Shown here piece after piece: positions 1 through 9,565 of a DNA stretch of 64,000 nt. Within the stretch, counting starts at the first letter, position 1; the number at the start of each line of letters is the position of its first letter. The position numbers were made by a program, and so were the translations under genes. Under the pieces are notes generated by a model, which made no database searches, had not been told where the DNA came from, and saw only the letters and a program-made list of their open reading frames with translations. The stretch is taken from positions 248,001 through 312,000 of the forward strand of contig JAJHZJ010000252.1 in the NCBI GenBank assembly GCA_023548195.1, read 5' to 3'. The DNA is from Bettongia penicillata ogilbyi. Its lineage: Eukaryota; Chordata; Mammalia; Diprotodontia; Potoroidae.

Positions 1-77
1 AGTACACCCCACACTCCCACTGGAAGTAGAGAACTACCTTGACAAAGAGCTCCAAAGTCAAGTAAATAGTTGGGAAA

Positions 78-371
78 ATGACCTAAAACCAGAAAAAGAA
101 TCAGACTATAGAATCTTACTTTGGTGACAAGGAAAACCAAAGTATACAAACAAAAGACCACAAAGTCAAAGCTACTACATCCAAAGCCTCCAAGAAAAAT
201 ATGAATTGGTCTCAAGCCATGGAAGAGCTCAAAAAGGATTTTGAAAATCAAGTAAGAGAAGTAGTGCAAAAATTGGGAAGAGAAATGGAAGTCATGCAAG
301 AAAATCATGAAAAACGAGTCAACTGCTTGCTAAAGGAGACCCAAAAAAAATGCTGAAGAAAATAACACTTT
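78..371 (+). pseudogene. ORF1 relic of the older HAL1, N-terminal part
   Basis: The start codon aligns with the ATG of the other two HAL1 ORF1 copies, and the N-terminal IESYF-like stretch is recognisable. It leads into the Lys/Glu-rich coiled-coil region. A stop replaces the arginine/lysine codon shortly after the start and indels shift the frame. The rest of this ORF lies at 3289-4060, beyond the nested element. Confidence 0.75.
361..371 (+). repeat. Left target-site duplication of the nested HAL1
   Basis: AATAACACTTT occurs here directly before the 5' end of the young HAL1 and again at 3278-3288 directly after its A-rich tail. It is part of the host element's ORF1. Eleven identical bases at both ends indicate insertion by target-primed reverse transcription. 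Confidence 0.85.
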
Positions 372-1113
372 GGAGGAGGTGGAGCCAAGATGGCGGAGTA
401 GAAAGACTCGTGTATGCTAGCTCTGAACCCACAGCCCATATATTTCCTGCAAGAAGAATTCCCCATAAATTCTGGATCACTGCAAGTCACGCAGAAACAC
501 AGTGCAAAAGATTTCCGTTCCAGAGAGCCCTGGAGAGCCGTCCCCAGGGTTCATCGCGCCTGGAGAGTGGAGCTCACCCCTGTGCTGCCCTGGCCAGGCA
601 GCCCCAGAGGAGCAGATCCAAGCAGGCTTCAGGGACGGAACCTCCGGCGGCCAGGAAGGTCCCCTCCACCCACAGACGCTACAGGGCAGTGAGAGAGACT
701 TCTGGGCTGGCCAAGAAGGGAGCAGGGTGGCTCCGTGGCTTGGGGCCCCTCGGCAGGCAGTGGCAGAGGGAGCAGCAGAGGCAGCGGAAGAGGCAGCAGT
801 GGCCAGGACTCCTCAAGCAGGCAGAAGCTCCATTACCGAAGATCTCTGCATAAACCCCCTTAGGGAGCTGAGCCTGGGAGGTGGCCCTGCCCCCACCCAC
901 CCCATTACTTAAGGTCTCTGCATAAAGCCCCTGCGGGAACTGAGCCTGGGAGGCAGCCCTGCCCCCACCCAAGCACCAGAACTTAAGCTCATATTGAATA
1001 GCAGCCCCACCTGCCAAGGAAAGCCCATTTGAATCTCAGACCCCAAGCACTAGCTGAGCGGATCTAGGTGGGGGTGGACAGGAATCTCAGAAGTTAAGTA
1101 ACAGGCTGGGAAA
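372..1113 (+). promoter_or_regulatory. HAL1 5'UTR / internal promoter region
   Basis: This region is GC-richer than its surroundings. It opens with a CCAAGATGGCGG motif at 385-396, the YY1-type AAGATGGC site also found at the 5' end of human L1. Two head-to-tail units of 72 bp start at 831 and 903, sharing CTCTGCATAAA and GAGCCTGGGAGG. That recalls L1 promoters built from monomers. Promoter function is inferred from L1 biology; no TATA box is seen. The 5'UTR is unlike that of the HAL1 at 32557. Confidence 0.65.
831..970 (+). repeat. Two 72-bp tandem units in the HAL1 5'UTR
   Basis: Unit 1 spans about 831-902 and unit 2 starts at 903. Both run from CATTAC through TCTCTGCATAAA, a GAGCCTGGGAGG block and a CCCTGCCCCCACCCA block. 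The offset is exactly 72 bases at several anchor words. Divergence is modest, so the duplication predates this insertion. Confidence 0.75.
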
Positions 1114-2214
1114 ATGCCCAGAAAAAGGAAGCAAAATAAGACTATAGAGAGCTACTTTGATGGGGTGCAGATGTTCCCGCCTTTCAATTCTGATGACGAG
1201 GAACTATTCTTACCATCAGGGAAAGACGTGGAGGTCGGGGCCTCTGTATCCCAGACATCTCAGGTGGATGTCCAGTGGGCTCAGGCCATGGAAGAACTCA
1301 AAAAGGATTTTGAAAAGCAAGTTAGACAGGTGGAGGAAAAACTGGGAAGAGAAATGAGAGAGATGCAAGAAAAGCATGAGAAACGGGTCAATACCTTGGT
1401 AAAAGAGACCCAAAAAAATGCTGAAGAAAATAACACCTTGAAAAATAGGCTCACTCAATTGGCAAAAGAGGTTCAAAAAGCCAATGAGGAGAAGAATTCT
1501 TTCAAAAGCAAAATTAGCCAAATGGAAAAAGAGGTTCAAAAGCTCACTGAAGAAAATAGTTCTCTCAAAATTAGAATGAAACAGATGGAGTCTAATGACT
1601 TCCTGAGAAACCAAGAAATCACAAAACAAAACCAAAAAAATGAAAAAATGGAAGAGAATGTGAAATATCTCATTGGAAAAACAACTGACCTGGGAAATAG
1701 ATCCAGGAAAGACAATTTAAAAATCATGGGACTACCTGAAAATCATGATCAAAAAAAGAGCCTAGACATCATCTTCCACGAAATTATCAAGGAAAACTGC
1801 CCTGAGATTCTAGAACCAGAGGGCAAAATAATTATTGAAAGACTCCATTGATCACCACCTGAAAGAGATCCAAAAAGAGAAACTCCTAGGAACATTGTGG
1901 TCAAATTCCAGAATTCCCAGGTCAAGGAGAAAATATTGCAAGCAGCTAGAAAGAAACAATTCCAGTACTGTGGAAATACAATCAGGATAACTCAAGATCT
2001 AGCAGCTTCTACATTAAGGGATGGAAGGGCGTGGAATAGGATATTCCAGAAGTCAAAAGAACTAGGACTCAAACCAAGAATCACCTACCCAGCAAAATTT
2101 AGTATAATACTTCAGGGGAAAATATGGTCTTTCAAGGAAACAGAGGACTTTCAAGCATTCTTGATGAAAAGACCAGAGCTGAAAAGAAAATTTGACTTTC
2201 AAACACAAGAATGA
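1114..2214 (+). pseudogene. L1-type ORF1 protein (RNA-binding chaperone), one internal stop
   Basis: ORF1p of L1 is a trimeric RNA-binding protein that coats its own transcript. This frame is 367 codons including the terminator, slightly longer than the 338 residues of human ORF1p. The product starts MPRKRKQNKTIESYF. A Lys/Glu-rich heptad region (about residues 55-190) suggests the coiled coil. An RRM-like block begins near residue 200 with NLKIMGLPE, and a C-terminal domain contains KTPRNIVVKF and ITYPAKFS. The only lesion is an in-frame TGA at 1849-1851 between the RRM and C-terminal domains; the frame is the same on both sides. The ATG was chosen because the other two HAL1 copies align with it. 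The same TGA occurs in both other copies. Confidence 0.85.
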
Positions 2215-3231
2215 GAAGAAGCATGAAAAAGTAAACAGCAAAGAGAAGTCATAAAGGACTTACCAAAAGTGAACTGTTTACATTCCTACATGAAAAGACA
2301 ATATTTGTAACTCTTAAAACTTTTCAGTATCTGGGTAGTTGGTGGGACCACACACACACATATGTACACATGTGCACGCACACACACATACACACATGCA
2401 CGCACATATGGAGACAGAGAGCACACAGTGAATTGAATAGGATGGGACCATAGCTTAAAAGAAACTAAGGTAAATGGTGAGAGAGAAATGCAGTGGGAGG
2501 AAAGAGGGGGAAATGGAATGGGGTATATTATATCTCATTCAAGAGGCAAGCAGGAGATTTTTTAGTGGAGGGAAAAAGAGGAGAGGTGAGAAAAAACAAG
2601 AAGTTTACCCTCATCACATTCGACTAAAGGAAGGAATAAAATGCACACTCATTTTGGTATGAAAACCTATCTTACAATACAGGAAAGTGGGGGAGAAGGA
2701 GATAAGCAAGGGGGGGGTATTATGGAAGGGAGGGCAATGGGAGGAGGGAGCAATTTGAAGTCAACACTAGGGGAGGGACAGGATCAAAAGACAGAATAGA
2801 AACAATGCGGGGCAGGATAGGAGGGAGGGAAATACAGTTAGTCTTACACAACACGACTATCATGGAAGTCATTTGCAAAACTACACAGATATGGCCTATA
2901 TTGAATTGCCTGCCTTCCCAAAGGGAATGGGTGGGGAGGGAGGGATGGGGAGAATTTGGAACTCAAAGTTTTAGGAACAACTGTTTAGTATTGTTCTTGC
3001 TACTAGGAAATAAGAAATACAGTCAATGGGGAATAGAAAGTCATCTGGCCCTACAGGACAAAAGAGAAGATGGGGATAAGAGAAGGGAGGGATGATAGAA
3101 GAGAAGGCAGACTGGTGATAGGGGAAATTAGATTGCTCGGTGTATTGGGGTAGGGGGAGGGGATAAAAGGGGAGAAAATTTGGAACCCAAAATTTTTTGA
3201 AAATGAATGTAAAAAGTTAAATAAATAAATT
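2215..3231 (+). other. HAL1 3'UTR with polypurine tracts and an internal duplication
   Basis: The 3'UTR begins immediately after ORF1 and lacks ORF2. It carries G-rich purine runs (about 2684-2780 and 3110-3175), as L1 3'UTRs often do. A block starting near 2656 recurs about 375 bp later near 3029 (GGTATGAAAA... / GGAATAGAAA..., then a CTACAGG-type word and GGGATAAG). The other two HAL1 copies show the same arrangement. Confidence 0.7.
2349..2412 (+). repeat. CA-rich microsatellite inside the HAL1 3'UTR
   Basis: Interrupted CA/CACG/CATA dinucleotides lie in the 3'UTR. At this place the other two HAL1 copies have only a short 'tatacacatag' or 'tgtacacatag', so the expansion is specific to this copy. 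Confidence 0.7.
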
Positions 3232-3277
3232 TAAAAAAAAAGAAAACAGAAAAAGAAGAAAAAAAGGGAAAAAAAAG

Positions 3278-3288
3278 AATAACACTTT
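3278..3288 (+). repeat. Right target-site duplication of the nested HAL1
   Basis: Second copy of AATAACACTTT, directly after the A-rich tail and at the junction where the older HAL1 resumes. Confidence 0.85.
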
Positions 3289-4060
3289 AAAAAATGGACT
3301 TATACAAATGGCAAAAGAGAACCAAAAAGCCAATGAGGAGAAGAATGCCTTAAAAAAGCAGAATTGGCGAAATAGAAAAGAAGGTCCAAAAGCTCACTGA
3401 AGAAAATAGTTCTTTAAAAATTAGAATGGAGCAGATGGAAGCTAATGATTTTATGAGAAACCAAGAAATTACAAAACCAAAAGAATGAAAAAACAGAAGA
3501 AAATGTGAAATATTTCATTGGAAAAAACAACTGACCTGAAAAATAGATCTAGGAGAGAATATTTTAAAATTATGGGACTACTTGAAAGCTATGATCAAAA
3601 AAGAGCCTAGACATCATCTTTCAAGAACTTATCAAGGAAAACTGCCCTGATATTCTGGAACCAGAGAGTAAAATAAATATTGAAAGAATATACTGATCAC
3701 CCCCTGAAAGAGATCCAAAAAGAAAAACTCCTAGGAATATTGTAGCCAAATTCCAGAGTTCCCAGGTCAAGGAGAAAATATTGGAAGCAGCTAGAAAGAA
3801 ACAATTTGAGTATTGTGGAAATATAATCAGGATAACACAAGATCTAACAGCTTCTACATTAAGGGATCAAAGGGCTTGGAATATGATGTTCCAGAGGTCA
3901 AAGGAGCTAGGATTAAAACCAAGAATCACCTAACCAGCAAAACTGAGTGTAATACTTTGGGGGTGAGGGAAATGGTCATTTAATGAAATAGAGGACTTTC
4001 AAGCATTCTTGTTGAAACAACCAGAGCTGAATAGATAATTTGACTTTCAAACACAAGATT
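3289..4060 (+). pseudogene. ORF1 relic of the older HAL1, C-terminal part
   Basis: Coiled-coil, RRM and C-terminal blocks are recognisable (an IMGL-like word, PRNIVAKF, and a PRIT-like word followed by a stop). Several frameshifts are present. The codon at 3694-3696 is TGA, the same position as in the young copy. Confidence 0.75.
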
Positions 4061-5066
4061 CAAGAGAGGCATGGAAAGGTAAACAGGAAAGAGAAATCAT
4101 AAGAGACTTACTAAAGTTGAACTGTTTACATTCTTACATGGAAAGTTCATATTTGTAACTCTTGAGACTTTTCTCAGTATTAGGGTAGTTGGAGGGATTA
4201 TATACACATAGACAGAAGGCACAGAATGAGTTGAATAGATAGGGATGATATCTAAAAAATAAAATTAAAGGGTAAGAGAGGAATATATTGGGAGGAGAAA
4301 GGGAGACATATAATGGGGCAAATTATCTTTCATAAAAGAGGCAAGAAAAAGCTTTTTCAATGGAAGGGAAGAGGGGAGAGTTGACAGGGGAAAAGTGAAC
4401 CTTACTGTTATCACATTTGGCTTAAGGAGGGAATACCATGCACACTCAATTTGGTATGAAAATCTATTTTGCACTACAGGAAAGTAGTGGGGAAGGGATA
4501 AGTGGGGGTTGGAGGGGACGATAGAAGGAAGGGCAAATGAGAGGAGGAGGTAATTAGAAGTAAACAATTTTGAGGAGGGATAGGATCAAAAGAGAATAGA
4601 GTAAATGGGAGTCAGGATAGGATGGAGGGAAATATAGTTAGTCTTTCACAATATGACTGTTATGAAAGTGTTTTGAATAACTACACATGTATAATCTGTA
4701 TTGAATTGCTTGCCCTCTTAGTGGGGATGCTTGCGGAGGGAGGAAGGGAGAGTAGCTGGAACTCAAAGTTTTAAAAACAAATGTTAAAAATTGTTTTTAC
4801 TTGCAACTGGAAAATAAGATATATAGGCAATGGGGTATAGAAATCTATCTTGCCCTACAAGAAATAGAGAGGGTGGGGATAAGAGAAAGAAGGGGTGTGA
4901 TAGAAGGGAGGGCAGATTGGGGAAAGTGGTAATCAGAAGGCATGCTGTCTTGGTGTGGGTGGAGGGGAGAGATGGGGAGAAAACTTGGAATTCAAAATCT
5001 TGTGGAAGTGTCTGTTGAAAACTAAAAATTAGTAAATAACATTTTTAGAAAGAAAAATATAAAAAA
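3289..5066 (+). mobile_element. Older HAL1, 3' portion, right of the nested insertion
   Basis: It resumes exactly in the coiled-coil region of ORF1, passes through RRM and C-terminal sequences to about 4060, then a ~1-kb 3'UTR ending in AT-rich sequence near 5040-5066. There is no ORF2 between ORF1 and the 3'UTR. The GGTAT...CTACA block of the 3'UTR occurs at 4453 and again at 4834 (381 bp apart). Confidence 0.85.
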
Positions 5067-5182
5067 ATTCAGAGAAACACTGGAAGACTTATATGAACTG
5101 ATGCAAAGTGAAGTAAATAATCAGAAAGATAACTTTTGCAATGTAAATGAGAAGTACCAAAAATAAAAGCAACTAAACGTAG
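5067..5182 (+). mobile_element. Ancient L1 fragment, end of ORF2
   Basis: The words GGAAGACTTATATGAA and GCAAAGTGAAGTAA match the end of ORF2 in the better L1 copy near 47.96 kb. It is split from its 3'UTR by the SINE at 5183. This L1 is the sequence into which the older HAL1 was inserted or to which it lies adjacent. Confidence 0.55.
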
Positions 5183-5413
5183 AGCAGCTAGGTTGTACAG
5201 TAGAGTGGCAAGCCTGGAGTTAGGAAGACTCATCTTTGTTTGACCTCAGACTCTAGCATGGGACCCTGGACAAGTTATTTAGCCTTGCTTGCCTCAGTTT
5301 ACCCATCTGTAAAATAAGCTGGAGAAGGAAATGGCAAGTCTCTTCAGTATCTTTGCCATGAAAATCCCAAATGGGTTCACAAAGTGTTGGACAACAACTG
5401 AACAGCAACAAAA
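5183..5413 (+). mobile_element. RTE-tailed tRNA-derived SINE, sense
   Basis: It starts with the tRNA-like head (GCAGCTAGG...) and passes through a MIR/CORE-like middle (CCTCAGTTTACCCATCTGTAAAATA). It ends in the tail GGAGAAGGAAATGGCA...GGTTCACAAAG...GGACAACAACTGAACAGCAACAA. The tail resembles the 3' end of BovB-type RTE LINEs, which explains its mobilisation. This is the reference description for the other 'RTE-tailed SINE' entries. Confidence 0.85.
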
Positions 5414-5700
5414 ATAATATGTAATTATAATGACCACATTGGAGCCTAGAGAAGAATTGAGAAAAATCCCCTCCCTCCCCTCACTGCACATGTCAAGGAC
5501 AATGGGTGTGAACTATTGCACATACTTTGAGAAAAGGATAATTTGGTGGCTAGTTTTGCTAAACTCCTTTTTCCTGCTTTCCTTTTTATTCTTTCTTATA
5601 AAAGAGTTCTCTGGTTAGAGGGGAGAAAGGGATATATTCAGAAATGAACATATTATAACAAAAATATTAATAAAAATAAAAAAATTAAAGGAAAATGGCA
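5414..5700 (+). mobile_element. Ancient L1 3'UTR
   Basis: Continues the L1 of 5067-5182 past the SINE. The stretch GTGGCTAGTTTTGCTAAAC... then a T/C-rich block, TATAAAA and CTCTGG is shared with 43880-44070. It ends in A-rich sequence. Confidence 0.5.
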
Positions 5701-6837
5701 CTCTAAAAAGTATCAAGGAATTCAAATTCAAAATATATGAGGAAGAATAAGAGACTAACATGAGGGGGAAAACATCCCATAGTATTATGACTCAAAAAGA
5801 GTAAGCAGGAAGACTCCAACAGCTACTAACCCATATATTTACTGCCTCTTCTTTGTAAAATCTTTTTTTTGAATGAAATACATATATCAAGATATTCTTG
5901 ATGAAAATATGAGAAGGAAATGGGCAAGCTTCTATAAATGATTTTCTACAGGAAATCATGGTGTAATATCTGTGACACAAGGAACTCAAAAGTGTAGAAA
6001 ATAGAAGGTGCTTATTATTTGATGAATCCAAATAGCACTTGACTAGATAGAGCAGAACACAATCTTCAGGGCTCACTTCCAACACTGTCTTCTATAAATA
6101 GTTTAAGATTTTTCAATCCTTTAATAGCTGCAACTATAGAGCTAACTCTAATCAACGATCCTGATTATCATTATCTAGTGGAGTATTAAACAGGAAGCTC
6201 TATGCTTGCCATAGATGACCTCTGGTGTCATAATGTCCTAAGCAGTGTACAAATAGAAAGTGATTCCCTTCATATAGATGGTTAAGTTCTCTCAAATTGT
6301 CCATTATCTGTTGACATGGATAAACTTGAGCACTATACAATCTCCTCAGTGAGATCCAGGACTCAAGGGATTCTCATGACTCAAGTCAAGCCTAACAATC
6401 CATGCAGGAAAAAGAATGAGGAAGATTGCTCCATTGTCCAGAATATGGCACACAATTGGATGGGTAGCCCCACTGAGTTAGTTCATCACTACCTTGGATA
6501 GGCACTGCTAAGCCCAGAATGAATTTGGAAACAGAAAAATTAGCTGGATTACACTTGAAAGATTGTTCAGTGTTCAGATTGTTCAAGGACCTAGGCTTCT
6601 CCCACCTTTAAACATCAATATTCTTCCTGTGATGCTATACATCTGTGAATCATGGAATATCACAATCTTCCAAGAATCAAATGTGTGAATCCTAGTAACT
6701 AAAACAAAAAAATGGAGAAATGAGTGTTTATATCCCATTCAGTAGGCCATAACATGTTAATAATACTATAATATTAATGTTATTATTAATATTAATGATA
6801 TATTGTGTAGCATATGATGATATTCATCATATTCAGA
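5701..6837. other. Unassigned AT-rich sequence
   Basis: I see no gene or familiar repeat here. The last 80 bases (6755-6835) are almost pure A/T with repeated ATATTAAT words. The open frames are short and have no recognisable motif. Confidence 0.5.
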
Positions 6838-7081
6838 ATAAGAATAATAATATTTATGTAGCAATAAGACTTGCAAAAAGCTTTACATGTAATCTTACTT
6901 GATTCTCACAAACCCGTGAAGTAGGTGTTATGTACTTCACTTTATAGATGAGGAAACTGATCCACAGAGAAGCTAATGACTTGCCCAGGGTCTTGCAACT
7001 AATGTCAGAGGAAGAATTTGAACTCTGGTCTTCTCAATTCCAAACTTAGCACATTCTTTCCACTGTTCCACCAGCTGCCAC
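6838..7081 (-). mobile_element. MIR/THER-type SINE, antisense
   Basis: Core words in reverse: TTTATAGATGAGGAAACTGA, GACTTGCCCAGGGTC, GAATTTGAACTCTGGTCTTC, and the tRNA-like end CCACCAGCTGCC. The far side has the MIR 3' part (AAAAGCTTTACATGTAATC). Diverged, so old. Confidence 0.8.
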
Positions 7082-8029
7082 AAGACTAACAGTGACTTGC
7101 ATATCAGTGGAGTGTCAAAGATACGTTCCAGAAAATGTGTAGGAAGAGTAAGGGATAAACAGGCAACTTAAGTACAAGACAGATAATAATAGCATCTGGA
7201 GCATGTGCAGAGTTAGTACATTGGCATGCTTGGTTGATGCAACTTCCTCACATGGCCAAGATAGGGAACTTGCTTCAGGGAGGAACTTGATGATATGGAA
7301 TGGAAGTGCCTTGGACAACTTGTAGAAAATGCATAGACATTCTGTAACTCATTCCAGTCTGCTGACTACATAGCTGGAAAAGCCTTTTTTTTGATTGACT
7401 GAATAACCAGAACTGAGCAAGTCTCTAAAAAGATTCGCATCAGCCTTGACCTAGTCTCTGACAACTTTCTTCCGTCATGCTGGTCCCCTTCACTGATAGC
7501 AACTCATGAGAAATAAGTGTTGGAAGGGGAGAGGCATTGGGCTCACCACCAAGACCACTCCATATCCCTATGAAAACAGCCCTGGGCTCTTTGCCCGCAT
7601 CTGCATTCATTCTTTTGTTTTAGGTGAAAGAACAGCAGCATCTCAACATCTAGGCTTTGGCAGAATCCATGCCCCAAGGAGCAAGCAGTGACCATGAGCA
7701 GTGACTTTCAGGATCAAGCCCAGGGTAGCTGAGATCCAGCAGTCATGCCAGATCTGGCCATGAACTTGGTGCGACCACGGTTATGTAGGAACTAAGCCAA
7801 GCGTGAGCCCACTCTCCCCAGAAACTGAAGTATTATGAGGAAGAGGGTATCCCCAGTGTGCTGGGGGAACTTTGTCATTTTGTTATTGCTCTATCTTCAA
7901 AGTAAATGTTCCTGTCTGAATACTAATTGATATGAAGTGAAACACTAGTCCTGATAGCATGGGGAGGGACACAGTCAATCAAATTTTGAGTCAATAGCAA
8001 TAAAGGAGAAACCTCATACCCCTCAAGTC
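7082..8029. other. Unassigned sequence
   Basis: No feature I can name. Open frames here are under 70 codons and lack motifs. The right end merges into the weak outer part of the inverted repeat below. Confidence 0.4.
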
Positions 8030-8530
8030 CCCTTAGGCGTAGTAGCCTCATTCTGAGAAGATGGGCCAAGCTACATTTCCTACAAGAATATTAAAAGGCC
8101 TTCAGGGAAGACTTCCAATACATCTAAGGATAAAACCTCAAAACAAAGCTCCTTGGTCAGACTTCCCAGAATACACAATATTTCTTCCACATATATAGCT
8201 TCTAAATTTGTCAGGTTTCTTATTTTCACCAGGCACATAGAGGAAAGTGTGGGGATGCTCATCCAATCTGGCACTGATGGGTATGATGGGTATCTTTCAG
8301 GGGCTGCCACTTTGGTTCTTGATGACTCCATCAAGCAGACTGCCTCTCAGGGTGATCAAGAACCAAAATAGGAAACCTGACAAATTTAGGAGCAGTATAT
8401 GTGGGGAAAACATAATATATTCTGGGAAATCTGACCAAGGAGTTTTGTTTTGAGGTTTCATCTTTAGATACTACAAAGCAGCTCTTCTATATTATGTCCA
8501 TCTGTGACCCAACTTTTCTGAGGAAAAATA
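8030..8530. repeat. Long imperfect inverted repeat, possibly a non-autonomous DNA transposon
   Basis: The arm 8122-8226 pairs with 8365-8469: I count about 15 mismatches in 105 bases (roughly 86% identity), no gaps. Weaker similarity extends outward on both sides to about 8030 and 8530. The central spacer is 138 bp. A second, smaller hairpin lies off-centre: TTTGGTTCTTGAT (8311-8323) against 8354-8366. Ends and target duplications are unclear. It could be a MITE with long terminal inverted repeats, or two opposed copies of an unknown repeat. Confidence 0.75.
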
Positions 8531-9164
8531 TGCCAAACCTCTCCTTCCTCTCACACTACATAGCTAGGGAAGGTCAGTTGTCAATGTGTAGTAACATCCT
8601 CATGCTCCTGTCCCCACCTGCACCACTGTGCTATAGCACCAGTATGCAGATAGGTACTGAATAAAATGTCTGTGGCAACACTATTCTTTTAATTAGTCTC
8701 ACAGAAATGAAAATATGTGTCACCTAAAATCTGGTAAGCAGTAGAAAAACAGACTAGTTGCTAAAAGGTCACTTTATGTGGGCATAAATGATATTTTACC
8801 TAAATTACATGCAGACAAAGCAGTCTAATGAGGAGCTTCATGTAATATTAATGGGTCTGGCTATTCTGAACATGATGGAGTAGATGATGACCCTGTGGTT
8901 TAAAACAAATGCACTGCCTGACATGAATCCTCACAGGTCTACAGAAACAATACAAAGGCTTTCACGGCAGCCATGCTAGAAAGTGAGTTATGGCCCAGTC
9001 CCCCTGTTAAGTAAGAACGCTGACTTTTGATAACAATGTGTGGTACAGATTAGCTCTCCAGTTGAATGATTTCTTTGCCTATCTCACAGACTCTCATTTC
9101 TTTACTAACGTAATGATGTTGAATTAATGACTTTCTTTCTTCCAGATGTAGTTCAGGCAGCATT
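8531..9164. other. Unassigned sequence
   Basis: Nothing recognised with confidence. There are no long open frames. Confidence 0.4.
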
Positions 9165-9565
9165 TTCTACATGAAGCATTTCCTGATCCCCTCAATCGCA
9201 AATGCCCTCCCTCTCAAATTACCACATATACTTTAACTACTTGATATGTATGGATGTGTGTATATGCAAACATGTAAATGTTTGTATGCTTATATGTATG
9301 TGAGTATATGTATGAATATGATATATATATACATATTATATTATGTATGTATTCTCTATATAGTATATATATATAAAACATATATAATATATTTTTTCTT
9401 TGTAGCTATACTGTATATACTTATATATACTTGTCTGCTCCATTAGAATTGAAAGCTCCTTTTGGGGAGGGATTGTTTCATTAATTGTATTTGTATCTCC
9501 AGCACATAGAACAGAGCTTGGCACATAATAGGTGCTTTAAAAAATATTTTTTAGCTGATTGATAA
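9165..9565 (+). mobile_element. L2 LINE 3' end, expanded by a microsatellite
   Basis: The left part (GAAGCATTTCCTGATCCCC, AAATGCCCTCCCTC) and the right part (GAAAGCTCCTTTTGGGGAGG, TATTTGTATCTCCAGCACA, GGCACATAATAGGTGCTT) are typical of the L2 3' region. A TATG/TATA tract (9243-9438) lies between them. Confidence 0.75.
9243..9438 (+). repeat. TATG/TATA microsatellite
   Basis: Interrupted TATG, TGTA and TA dinucleotides. Its tyrosine-, cysteine- and isoleucine-rich open frames are artefacts of the repeat. Confidence 0.8.

Larger units (their letters stand above)
1..371 (+). mobile_element. Older HAL1 (half-LINE-1), 5' portion, left of a nested insertion
   Basis: The sequence matches the end of the 5'UTR and the start of ORF1 of the HAL1 copy near 33.6 kb. 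The true 5' end lies outside the window. The element is interrupted at 371 by a younger HAL1 and resumes at 3289, where the reading continues as in intact copies. Frameshifts and an AC-for-AG change near the start codon show it is decayed. L1-type ORF1 identity is strong; the HAL1 label rests on the missing ORF2 in the right-hand part. Confidence 0.85.
372..3277 (+). mobile_element. Young, near-full-length HAL1 retrotransposon
   Basis: In order the element has a ~740-bp 5'UTR, an L1-type ORF1 (1114-2214), a ~1-kb 3'UTR that follows the ORF1 stop directly, and an A-rich tail (about 3232-3277). No ORF2 (endonuclease/reverse transcriptase) sequence lies between ORF1 and the 3'UTR, the hallmark of HAL1. 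An 11-bp duplication flanks it and its 5' end looks intact. It is the best-preserved element in the window: ORF1 is broken by a single stop codon. It must have moved using L1 proteins supplied in trans. Its host is itself a HAL1. Confidence 0.9.

Noticed and set aside
350..1017. Overlapping frames in the HAL1 leader (up to 167 codons)
   Set aside because: GC-rich 5'UTR shadows; L1-type ORF1 starts at 1114 and the leader frames have no family resemblance.
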